Positions 1 to 6,006 of a stretch of 9,263 nt of DNA are shown one piece after another. The DNA lies in NCBI GenBank assembly GCA_945901145.1, contig CAMDJY010000045.1, forward strand, positions 1-9,263. Direction: 5' to 3'. Both the position numbers and the translations under genes were made by a program. Source of the DNA: Legionella genomosp. 1 (GTDB lineage: Bacteria; Pseudomonadota; Gammaproteobacteria; Legionellales; Legionellaceae). The notes under the pieces were generated by a model. It saw only the letters and a program-made list of their open reading frames with translations. It was not told where the DNA came from and ran no database searches. Position 1 is the stretch's first letter, and the number at the start of each line of letters is the position of its first letter.

Positions 1-2
1 GA

Positions 3-68
3 CCTGTTTTCGCTGATGCATATGGCTTTGTTGCGAACCCTTTGACCGATGAAAAACATATCAATTAG
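3..68 (+). CDS. 3' end of an unrecognised gene (partial, left edge)
   Basis: Reading from base 3 gives an open frame of 21 codons ending at TAG (66-68). The peptide ends in ADAYGFVANPLTDEKHIN, which has ordinary protein-like composition and codon use similar to the core genes of the window (GCT, GAT, GGC, GCG, TTG). The other two forward frames stop by base 45. I read it as the C-terminus of a gene that starts left of the window. The tail is too short to name a family, and it could be chance. A promoter-like TATAAT lies about 35 bases after its stop, so the next element appears to be a separate transcription unit. Confidence 0.4.
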   Translation, partial: PVFADAYGFVANPLTDEKHIN

Positions 69-77
69 TGAATCCTA

Positions 78-106
78 TTTCTTTTTCTACATAACCATAC
101 TATAAT
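78..106 (+). promoter_or_regulatory. Candidate promoter of the brnT fragment
   Basis: A consensus -10 hexamer TATAAT sits at 101-106. Seventeen bases upstream is a weak -35 candidate, TTTCTT (78-83). The -10 lies 39 bases before the ATG of the truncated brnT gene. The -35 match is poor, so the call depends on the -10 box, its position and the overlapping palindrome. Confidence 0.4.
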
Positions 107-113
107 ATGGTTA
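92..113. promoter_or_regulatory. Palindromic operator-like site over the -10 box
   Basis: TAACCATA (92-99) and TATGGTTA (106-113) are perfect 8-bp inverted arms around a 6-bp centre, CTATAA. The site straddles the TATAAT box, so a bound protein would block RNA polymerase. BrnT/BrnA toxin-antitoxin operons are known to be autoregulated by the BrnA antitoxin binding their own promoter, so this may be a relict BrnA operator. The symmetry is seen directly; the regulatory role is inference. No brnA gene was found in the window. Confidence 0.45.
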
Positions 114-144
114 AATATATGTATGAAGTGCTGCGCTAGAAATA

Positions 145-309
145 ATGAACTCACATTTTGAATGGGACGAGAAAAAAAACGCTGAAAATAAATTAAAACA
201 CGGTGTTTCTTTTTTTGAGGCACAACAAGCGTTTCTAGATCCAAACCGTCGCATTGCAGAAGACTTGGATCATAGTACCGAATCAAACAATGATCAGAAC
301 ATTGCTTGA
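145..309 (+). pseudogene. brnT: Truncated BrnT-family toxin gene
   Basis: An ATG at 145 opens a 54-codon frame ending at TGA (307-309). The N-terminus contains FEWDEKKNAENKLKHGVSF (residues 5-23), then EAQQAFLDPNRR and DLDHS. This is the conserved N-terminal pattern of BrnT (FEWDxxKNxxNxxKHGVSFxEAxxVFxDP...DxDHS), a ribonuclease toxin of type II toxin-antitoxin systems that is normally about 90-100 residues long. Here the similarity stops at about residue 45. The C-terminal strands that normally follow, including catalytic and antitoxin-contact residues, are missing, so the product is probably inactive. A +1 frame tail (293-334, reading IRTLLEQYTEHYR then stop) lies just after. It might be a scrambled remnant, but I cannot align it convincingly. 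No brnA-like frame follows. The ribosome binding site is weak. Family assignment is good; whether any peptide is made is unknown. Confidence 0.72.
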
Positions 310-475
310 GCAATATACCGAGCATTATCGTTGATGAATCTGCATCGTTAGGATCTAAAAATTCGATAATATGTGTTCGAAAATGCAAAGAACGTTCCTA
401 ATGTTACACAAATACTGTCTCATGCTTATGTCCCGATAAGGTATACCTCAAGGAAACATCAGGGCAAATCTTCTT

Positions 476-528
476 CGCCGATTCAAAAATGAAGCATAAC
501 TGTGTCGCGCTTCATTTTTGAATCGGCG
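476..528. repeat. Perfect 20-bp inverted repeat (hairpin; possible terminator)
   Basis: CGCCGATTCAAAAATGAAGC (476-495) is exactly complementary to 509-528, with a 13-base loop. RNA from either strand would fold into a very stable hairpin. On the + strand the GC-rich foot of the stem is followed by an imperfect T-rich stretch (CTTAATTTATTTT, 531-543), so it could end transcription coming from the left. A 20-bp perfect stem is longer than most intrinsic terminators and the T-tract is interrupted. A dispersed palindromic repeat or the remains of a small mobile element are therefore alternatives. The symmetry is certain; the role is not. Confidence 0.75.
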
Positions 529-603
529 GTCTTAATTTATTTTAAACCTAATTGCTTCACAAATAACTGTCGTCTATTCCGGTAGATGGATTTACACTGA
601 ACT

Positions 604-663
604 CCTGGGTTGCTTCTTCGCTATGCTCATCGCAATGACAGCGTTCGTGGATTGTGCCCCAGG
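604..663. repeat. Short palindromic dispersed-type repeat ('CGCAATGAC' kind)
   Basis: The element is bounded by CCTGGG (604-609) and CCCAGG (658-663). Inside it reads TTGCTTCTTCGC (610-621), then ATGCTCATCGCAATGAC (623-639). From memory, this closely matches a widespread class of short repeats whose complementary strand reads GTCATTGCGA...GCGAAGAAGCAA and which occur in many copies in a number of bacterial genomes, including intracellular lineages. Only one copy lies in this window, so its repetitive nature cannot be shown here. It sits between the hairpin at 476-528 and the promoter of the next gene, which fits non-coding, repeat-collecting DNA. Confidence 0.5.
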
Positions 664-688
664 TTACACAATAGAAAATAAGCCTAAA

Positions 689-717
689 TTCAGTTTTTTG
701 ATATTTTAAGCTATACT
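689..717 (+). promoter_or_regulatory. Candidate promoter for the 613-residue protein gene and murI
   Basis: TTCAGT (689-694) and TATACT (712-717) are separated by 17 bases and resemble sigma-70 -35 and -10 boxes. An overlapping alternative is TTGATA (698-703), 17 bases, then ATTAAA (721-726). Either would give a leader of roughly 50-60 bases before the ATG at 784. Since murI follows after only 3 bases, this promoter would also drive murI. The choice between the two is not resolvable by eye. Confidence 0.35.
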
Positions 718-727
718 TGGATTAAAT

Positions 728-740
728 ACAGTATAACTGT
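728..740. promoter_or_regulatory. 13-bp palindrome downstream of the candidate promoter
   Basis: ACAGT (728-732) and ACTGT (736-740) are perfect inverted arms around ATA. The site lies just after the candidate -10 boxes, where a dimeric repressor would interfere with initiation or early elongation. It is not a LexA box, because the half-sites are in the opposite orientation to CTGT-N8-ACAG. Arms of 5 bp can arise by chance in AT-rich DNA. Confidence 0.25.
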
Positions 741-771
741 TCTTTATTCTTGCCAAAAAAGAATTATTTAT

Positions 772-777
772 AGGGGG
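772..777 (+). promoter_or_regulatory. Ribosome binding site supporting the start at 784
   Basis: AGGGGG is placed 6 bases before the ATG, with T-rich DNA around it, and clearly marks the start of the 613-residue protein. Confidence 0.6.
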
Positions 778-783
778 TTTTTT

Positions 784-2625
784 ATGCCTACAATAAATGA
801 GTACATATCGGACCAAATATTAGAACTAATCAAGACGCTAGACCAAGATGGACTTGTTAGTATTTTGAAAGCTAAAAATTTTCCTGAACTAAGGAAATTA
901 GTTGTAGGCATGCTGATTAAAGCTGAAAAACTGGAAAAAAAATATGAAAATACTGCGCTAATTGGGGATCAAGATATAGTTGAAAGTATTCAATTAGCTG
1001 CAATTCAACGTTTAAAAACTATGATTTTTAACGAAGAATTAACTAACCTTTGTAGCCAATTTAAAGAAAATACATTTCTTAAGAACAAGGCTAAATCTGA
1101 AATAGAACTTACAAATCAAAATCAAGCAGTTAATGTAGAGAATTCTATCCCAGCTGCATCTCAATCTCAAACAAAACCTCCACCACCAACGACCACAAGC
1201 CTTCGTAATACTTTAATCTCTAAAATTGAAAAATCTCAGACCGAGTTAGCTGATATTGCTCATCAAATCGAAGGTATTTCGAAAGAATATGGTGAGAAAG
1301 AAGTTAAGGATACGAGTCTTAATGACATTCAAGCAAAAGTAGAAAAAGCTATAACAGACGCGAAAGCAATTCAAGATGAGCTTAAGAAAAAAGGGGCAGT
1401 GGACGATGATGATAGAAAGAAACATGAAGCATTAAAGTCAAGCATTGATAAAATAAAAAAAGATTTAGCTGCTGCTGAATTAAATTATATCCCTATGATG
1501 CACCAAGCCGCAGAAGTCAATCTTAGAAAAGCGAAAGAAGAACATGATCAGGCAGTTGAAGACGGTAAGGGTCTTTCTAGTTTCAGTTATTTCGGATTAG
1601 GTTCTAAGGAGGATCCCGAAATACGGAGGAACCTTAAGGAATCTAAACAGAAGCTTTCAAAGGCAAAGAAAGAACTCAGCCGATGGGACAAAGCACTGGA
1701 AGCTTATAAAATAGAAAAGGATATTATTGATAGACTTAAAGATTCAAAAATTTCCGATGAAATCAAAAAATGTGAAGCGGCGAGGCAGGCGATTGTCGTC
1801 ATGGAGCGGGGATTGCGTGAACGTCCTGCTGATTCCATGATGTCTAATATTGTCATGCATCGTGGTGGTTCATTGGGTTTTGAAGCGCAAGTGATTGAAA
1901 AAAGCGAACTTCCTGACTATCTTGAACCGTTGCCTGATGGCACGCACTCGGGTGCACGCGCTGTCGTTGAACTGCCTAATTCTACTGATGAATCCATGTA
2001 TTTTATGGGGACGCGACTGAAATCAACTGAAGTTGTTGTTTATCATAAGACTGTTGAGCAAGATGATGGCTCTCATGCAAAGGTGACTTTAGTGCAAGAC
2101 CAACATTCGATTCGGGATCATACGCCTCAAAAAGATTGGAGTAAGTTGAGCGCCGATGAGAATGCCAAAACGGCATTGCAGAGTGCAATTATGTATGCAT
2201 CGAATCATAAAAAAGGTAGTTCCGCTAGTGTTCTAAGAGGACAAGATCCTGATCAAATTCAAAGAATCCCTGCTGCACTCTTATGGGTCAAGCATCAAGT
2301 TGCTCATGGTTTTTATGATGCAGTCAATGATTTGGGTTATGGTCAATTACCACAAAACTCAGATTTAAGTGATTTAGTGATTCACTCTGCGCATGAGGGG
2401 CCTAAGAAGGCAGGTACATTCTCTACGCGCTCACAAAAATCCTTAGATTTTGAATTTATCAAAGCGCACATACCTGGTTTAGATACCAAATCCCATGAGT
2501 TTTCAGCACAAAAACATATGCTCCAAACTTGGAAAAATGAATCAAAAGTAGTGAAAAGAGAAGATAAATCACAATCGATTCAGGACCCAGGACAGATCCA
2601 TGTGATAAAACCTAAAGGGCCTTAG
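784..2625 (+). CDS. Unknown coiled-coil protein, effector-like, 613 aa
   Basis: I do not recognise this protein. Residues 1-105 are predicted helical. Residues 106-138 form a Q/N/S-rich linker ending in PPPPTTT (132-138). Residues about 140-335 are rich in Lys, Glu, Asp and Ala with heptad-like spacing, so they probably form long coiled coils; a short Gly/Ser/Phe break (LSSFSYFGLG) divides them. From about residue 335 (MERGLRERPADSM) the protein becomes a mixed region with beta-like stretches (TEVVVYHKTV, AKVTLVQDQ) and later helices, ending in a basic tail (HVIKPKGP). No signal peptide or membrane segment is visible, so it is cytoplasmic or exported by a signal-less route. This build resembles type IV secretion substrates of Legionella and Coxiella, but no catalytic motif supports that and the C-terminus lacks an obvious glutamate-rich signal. 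The first part is markedly AT-richer than the last, suggesting a mosaic origin. The stop is 3 bases before murI, so the two are probably co-transcribed. Confidence 0.8.
   Translation: MPTINEYISDQILELIKTLDQDGLVSILKAKNFPELRKLVVGMLIKAEKLEKKYENTALIGDQDIVESIQLAAIQRLKTMIFNEELTNLCSQFKENTFLKNKAKSEIELTNQNQAVNVENSIPAASQSQTKPPPPTTTSLRNTLISKIEKSQTELADIAHQIEGISKEYGEKEVKDTSLNDIQAKVEKAITDAKAIQDELKKKGAVDDDDRKKHEALKSSIDKIKKDLAAAELNYIPMMHQAAEVNLRKAKEEHDQAVEDGKGLSSFSYFGLGSKEDPEIRRNLKESKQKLSKAKKELSRWDKALEAYKIEKDIIDRLKDSKISDEIKKCEAARQAIVVMERGLRERPADSMMSNIVMHRGGSLGFEAQVIEKSELPDYLEPLPDGTHSGARAVVELPNSTDESMYFMGTRLKSTEVVVYHKTVEQDDGSHAKVTLVQDQHSIRDHTPQKDWSKLSADENAKTALQSAIMYASNHKKGSSASVLRGQDPDQIQRIPAALLWVKHQVAHGFYDAVNDLGYGQLPQNSDLSDLVIHSAHEGPKKAGTFSTRSQKSLDFEFIKAHIPGLDTKSHEFSAQKHMLQTWKNESKVVKREDKSQSIQDPGQIHVIKPKGP
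2614..2619 (+). promoter_or_regulatory. murI ribosome binding site inside the upstream gene
   Basis: AAAGGG lies within the last codons of the preceding gene, 9 bases before the murI ATG. Ribosomes finishing the upstream protein would clear or occupy this site, so translation of murI is probably coupled to it. Confidence 0.5.
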
Positions 2626-2628
2626 CAG

Positions 2629-3465
2629 ATGACACAATCACAGTTAGCAATTGGTGTGTTTGATTCAGGCATGGGGGGGTTGACTGTATTGCGAGCGTTA
2701 CGCCGCACGCTTCCTCATGAATCATTTATCTACTTAGGTGATACTGCCCGCCTGCCCTATGGAACCAAAAGCCGTGATACGGTGTTACAGTATGCCGTGC
2801 AAATGGCGCGGGTTTTGGTGGAGCGGGAGATTAAAGCGCTCGTCATCGCTTGTAATACGGCAACAACTGCAGCCTTGCCTTATTTGCAAAGTATGCTTAG
2901 GGATATCCCCGTGATTGGGGTTGTTGCTCCCGGGGCACAAGCTGCTGTGCTTGCAACACGTAATCGTAAAATTGTGGTCTTGGCGACTGAAACGACCATT
3001 GCCACTCAAGCTTATCAAAAAATAATTATAGAACACATACCCGAAGTCAGTATCCATGCACGTGCTTGTAGTCTTTTAGTCGCATTGGCTGAAGAAGGGA
3101 TGGTGGATAATGCAATCACGCGTGCGACTTTATTGCATTACTTAGCAGATCTTAAAGAAGAAGACACGCTGTTATTAGGATGTACCCACTTTCCTGTGTT
3201 TAAGCCATTATTAGCAACCCTGCTGCCCGCAGAAGTTCGCATTGTTGATTCAGCGGACGCGACAGCTTCAGTATTAAAACAGACGCTGGTTGCTGCGCAT
3301 TTAGAGACAGAGCACACGGCTGTTGGTAAAGTTTCTTATCTGGTGACCGATTCTATTACCCGTTTTCAAACTGTGGGGGCGCTGTTTTTGGGTGAACCTT
3401 TGGTTGCAACGGATGTTGAATTGATTGATCCGATGTTGACTTTGCCAAGTGTAGCAAAAATATAA
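2629..3465 (+). CDS. murI: Glutamate racemase MurI
   Basis: Interconverts L- and D-glutamate in the cytoplasm, without a cofactor, to supply the D-Glu that MurD adds to UDP-MurNAc-L-Ala. The 278-residue length fits the family. Motifs run in the expected order: GVFDSGMGGLTVL (9-21), GDTARLPYG (37-45), ACNTATTAAL with the first catalytic Cys at 75, GVVAPG, and LLGCTHFPVF with the second catalytic Cys at 185 and His at 187. Both cysteines of the two-base mechanism are present, so the enzyme should be active. It starts 3 bases after the stop of the unknown 613-residue protein. MurI is often encoded away from the cell-wall cluster; here it lies directly before murF, which puts D-Glu supply beside the ligases. 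The GMGG codons contain a run of seven Gs (2673-2679). Confidence 0.96.
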   Translation: MTQSQLAIGVFDSGMGGLTVLRALRRTLPHESFIYLGDTARLPYGTKSRDTVLQYAVQMARVLVEREIKALVIACNTATTAALPYLQSMLRDIPVIGVVAPGAQAAVLATRNRKIVVLATETTIATQAYQKIIIEHIPEVSIHARACSLLVALAEEGMVDNAITRATLLHYLADLKEEDTLLLGCTHFPVFKPLLATLLPAEVRIVDSADATASVLKQTLVAAHLETEHTAVGKVSYLVTDSITRFQTVGALFLGEPLVATDVELIDPMLTLPSVAKI

Positions 3466-3485
3466 ATTTAACCACTTCCCTAGAA

Positions 3486-3514
3486 TTGCGTAAATACTCG
3501 CAGTAAACTATCTT
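3486..3514 (+). promoter_or_regulatory. Candidate internal promoter before murF
   Basis: The 64-base gap between murI and murF is the largest in the cell-wall run. It contains TTGCGT (3486-3491), 17 bases, then TATCTT (3509-3514), a fair sigma-70 match placed 15 bases before the first murF ATG. If real, it would let the murF-to-murC genes be expressed independently of the unknown gene and murI. No terminator hairpin is visible after murI, so read-through is also likely. Confidence 0.3.
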
Positions 3515-3529
3515 TTTGAATCAGACAAA

Positions 3530-4870
3530 ATGAGTGCGTGCATGACACTTGATGAAATTGCTGTTTGGCTGGGATTGCCCGCAACAGAAAAGATTCCTTT
3601 GGCAGGAGTCTCCATTGATAGCCGTACCGTGCTTCCTGGACATTTGTTTGTGGCGATTCGGGGGGAACGCTTTGATGGGCATGATTTTATTCGAGCAGCC
3701 CAGGCAAAAGGTGCGGTTGCAGTTTTATCGAGTCAGTTTATCTCTGATTTGCCTATTCCACAATTAATTATGCCTTGTACTTTAGATGCACTGGGCTTAA
3801 TCGCTGCGTGTCATCGTAAGCGCTTAGGGTGTGAAGTGATTGCGTTAACTGGCAGTAACGGCAAAACCACAGTTAAAGAAATGATCGCGTCTATGCTCCC
3901 TCAACCAGCTTTTGCAACTTTAGGGAATTTGAATAACCATATTGGTGTGCCTTTGAGCCTCTTGAAATTGACGGCGCTGCATCGTTACGCTGTGTTTGAA
4001 TTGGGCGCAAATCATGTCGGGGAAATTGCGCATACTGTGGCTATGGTGCAACCTAAAGTCGCTTTGATTAATAATATCGCGCCGGCGCATTTAGAGGGCT
4101 TTGGGTCAATTGACGGTGTGGTCCAAGCAAAAAGTGAAATTTACCAAGGGTTAGCCCCAGGGGGAATCGCAATTGTGAATGCTGACGATACCTATGCACA
4201 TCGCTTTGATGATAGCCTGCAAGATAAACGCGTGATTCAATTTTCTACTCAAAACCCAACAACGATTCATGCGCGTGACATTCATTTGGATGGCTTGAGT
4301 GGTTCACAATTTGTTCTGGTGACACCTGAAGGTGAACGTTCGATTCAACTTCAGGTGCCAGGGCTGCATAATGTTAGTAATGCACTTGCTGCCGCGGCCT
4401 GTGTGCATGCGTTGGGAATTTCACTTTCTGAGATTGCATCTCGATTGGCTTTATTTAGAGGCGTTGCCGGTCGATTGGCATTTCGGCTAGGGAAACAACA
4501 AGCGCGAGTGATTGATGATACTTACAATGCAAATTTACGATCGGTGTTAGCCGCTGTCGATGTGTTAGCTGCGCAAGCCGGCCGGCGTATTCTTGTCTTA
4601 GGTGATTTGGGCGAGTTGGGTCAATATAGTGAGGCGCATCATGAGGAAATTGGGATTGCTGCTAAACAAAAAGGGATTGATGTGGTGATGACGGTTGGTC
4701 AACATAGCGTGGCTACTAGTCGTGCTTTTGGTCCATCCGCACAGCATTATCATCACCAAGAAGATCTATTGCTTGATTTATTAACTGTCTTGGATGAACA
4801 CACAACTGTTTTGGTAAAAGGCTCACGCTCGAGTGCAATGGAAAACATTGTGAATCGACTTGTTGATTGA
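3530..4870 (+). CDS. murF: UDP-MurNAc-tripeptide--D-Ala-D-Ala ligase MurF
   Basis: ATP-dependent cytoplasmic ligase that joins D-Ala-D-Ala to the UDP-MurNAc tripeptide, the last soluble step of precursor synthesis. At 446 residues it is full length. Visible features are the N-terminal substrate-binding region (VSIDSRTVLPGHLFVAIRGE), the ATP-binding loop GSNGKTT (108-114), LGNLNNHIGVPLSLL, FELGANHVGEI and NNIAPAHLEGFGS in the central domain. The C-terminal domain has DDTYNAN (YNAN at 332-335), LGDLGELG and VKGSRSSAMENIV (K430 onward). The start is uncertain: the ATG at 3530 has almost no Shine-Dalgarno sequence, and an in-frame ATG at 3542 also fits the family N-terminus, with GAGTG-like bases before it. 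The usual upstream neighbour murE is missing; murI is there instead. mraY follows after 36 bases. Confidence 0.96.
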   Translation: MSACMTLDEIAVWLGLPATEKIPLAGVSIDSRTVLPGHLFVAIRGERFDGHDFIRAAQAKGAVAVLSSQFISDLPIPQLIMPCTLDALGLIAACHRKRLGCEVIALTGSNGKTTVKEMIASMLPQPAFATLGNLNNHIGVPLSLLKLTALHRYAVFELGANHVGEIAHTVAMVQPKVALINNIAPAHLEGFGSIDGVVQAKSEIYQGLAPGGIAIVNADDTYAHRFDDSLQDKRVIQFSTQNPTTIHARDIHLDGLSGSQFVLVTPEGERSIQLQVPGLHNVSNALAAAACVHALGISLSEIASRLALFRGVAGRLAFRLGKQQARVIDDTYNANLRSVLAAVDVLAAQAGRRILVLGDLGELGQYSEAHHEEIGIAAKQKGIDVVMTVGQHSVATSRAFGPSAQHYHHQEDLLLDLLTVLDEHTTVLVKGSRSSAMENIVNRLVD

Positions 4871-4906
4871 GTCTTGATGAATGAATATTTATTTTGAGAG
4901 AAACAT

Positions 4907-5992
4907 ATGCTTTATTGGATAACACAATTATTTCAAGCGCAATATCATGGGTTGCGCGTATTTCAATATATTACCTTTCGCTCGATATTAGCGGCGCTAA
5001 CGGCGTTATTGGTCGGACTTTTTTTTGGCCCTGTATTGATTCGTTGGTTGTTGAAATTACAAATTGGACAAAATGTTCGTGATGACGGACCTAAAAGCCA
5101 TCTAGCAAAAACCGGGACGCCGACGATGGGTGGGGTGTTGATTTTGTTAGCGATTACCGTGAGTTGCCTGTTATGGGGTGATCTGAGCCAGCCTAGTTTA
5201 ATATTGGCATTGCTGGTAACTTTAAGTTTTGGTTTGGTGGGGTTTATTGATGATTATCGTAAATTAGTGTTGAAAAATAGCAAAGGCTTACCAGGTCGAT
5301 GGAAATATTTTTGGCAGTCGGTGATTGCCATCATTGCTGTGATTTATCTTTATCGAGCCGCTGTTTTACCTATTCAAACACAATTGACGATTCCTTTTTT
5401 TAAAACCTGTTTGATTCAACTGGGGCCGTTGTTTCCGGTATTTGCCTATTTTGTGATTGTTGGTAGCAGCAATGCAGTGAATTTAACCGATGGCTTAGAT
5501 GGACTTGCTATTATGCCCATCGTTATGGTTGCCGGAGCGTTGGGTGTATTTACTTATGTCTCGAGTAATGTTGTTTATGCGCATTACTTGGCGATGCCTT
5601 TTGTCCCGAATACGGATGAATTGACAATTTTCTGCGCCAGCATCTTGGGCGCTGGGCTTGGATTTTTATGGTATAACGCTTATCCTGCGCAGGTTTTTAT
5701 GGGCGATGTGGGTTCCCTTTCTTTGGGTGCTGCGCTTGGACTAGTTGCTGTTTTGGTCCGTCAAGAGTTAGTATTATTTATTATGGGGGGGCTTTTTGTC
5801 ATCGAAACGCTTTCCGTTATCATGCAGGTAGGTTATTTTAAATATACAAAAGGCCGTCGTTTATTCAAGATGGCGCCGTTACATCACCATTTTGAATTGA
5901 AAGGTTGGTCTGAACCTAAAGTGATTGTACGTTTTTGGATCATAACAGTGGTATTTGTATTATGCGGTTTAGCGACGTTAAAACTTCGTTAA
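4907..5992 (+). CDS. mraY: Phospho-MurNAc-pentapeptide transferase MraY
   Basis: Polytopic inner-membrane enzyme that transfers phospho-MurNAc-pentapeptide from UDP to undecaprenyl phosphate, making lipid I. The 361-residue length is nearly that of the E. coli enzyme. Hydrophobic membrane segments alternate with conserved cytoplasmic loops: [26 protein letters not shown] with the aspartate pair D115/D116, [13 protein letters not shown] (from 189), [14 protein letters not shown] with catalytic-site D267, and [13 protein letters not shown] with the triple His at 326-328. All key residues of the active site are present. GAGAG (4896-4900) stands 6 bases before the ATG. A run of seven Gs (5785-5791) encodes MGGLF in a membrane segment. 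murD begins 14 bases after the stop. Confidence 0.97.
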   Translation: MLYWITQLFQAQYHGLRVFQYITFRSILAALTALLVGLFFGPVLIRWLLKLQIGQNVRDDGPKSHLAKTGTPTMGGVLILLAITVSCLLWGDLSQPSLILALLVTLSFGLVGFIDDYRKLVLKNSKGLPGRWKYFWQSVIAIIAVIYLYRAAVLPIQTQLTIPFFKTCLIQLGPLFPVFAYFVIVGSSNAVNLTDGLDGLAIMPIVMVAGALGVFTYVSSNVVYAHYLAMPFVPNTDELTIFCASILGAGLGFLWYNAYPAQVFMGDVGSLSLGAALGLVAVLVRQELVLFIMGGLFVIETLSVIMQVGYFKYTKGRRLFKMAPLHHHFELKGWSEPKVIVRFWIITVVFVLCGLATLKLR

Positions 5993-6000
5993 AGAGGAGG
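5993..6000 (+). promoter_or_regulatory. Strong murD ribosome binding site
   Basis: AGAGGAGG directly follows the mraY stop codon and lies 6 bases before the ATG at 6007. It is the best Shine-Dalgarno match in the window. It decides the murD start, since the same frame stays open upstream to base 5935 inside mraY. Confidence 0.75.
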
Positions 6001-6006
6001 CAAACC

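Larger units (their letters stand above)
310..783. other. Non-coding AT-rich stretch with repeats and promoter
   Basis: These 474 bases hold no convincing gene on either strand. A minus-strand frame across 65-388 needs a TTG start, has no recognisable motif and overlaps the brnT remnant, so I treat it as chance. What the stretch does hold is a perfect 20-bp inverted repeat (476-528), a palindromic repeat with CCTGGG/CCCAGG ends (604-663), and the promoter and ribosome binding site of the gene at 784. Bases 310-475 probably represent decayed sequence after the toxin fragment. Confidence 0.6.

Noticed and set aside
293..334. +1 frame tail as the missing C-terminus of brnT (simple frameshift)
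   Set aside because: The 13 residues IRTLLEQYTEHYR do not align clearly with the BrnT C-terminus, and the central strands of the toxin are absent in all frames, so a single frameshift does not explain the truncation.
65..388. Minus-strand open frame of 107 codons over the brnT region
   Set aside because: It needs a TTG start, has no recognisable motif and no ribosome binding site, and overlaps the better-supported brnT remnant on the other strand.
360..400. tRNA-like GTTCGAAA sequence
   Set aside because: No acceptor stem, anticodon arm or other tRNA features can be paired around it.
700..730. PmrA-type direct repeat that would support an effector promoter
   Set aside because: TTAAG and TTAAA are present but their spacing does not match the tandem repeat of known PmrA sites.
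728..740. LexA (SOS) box
   Set aside because: The half-sites are in the inverted orientation (ACAGT...ACTGT) and the spacing is wrong for CTGT-N8-ACAG.
5935..6006. N-terminal extension of murD starting inside mraY
   Set aside because: The frame is open by chance. A strong Shine-Dalgarno sequence at 5993-6000 and the family N-terminus both point to the ATG at 6007.
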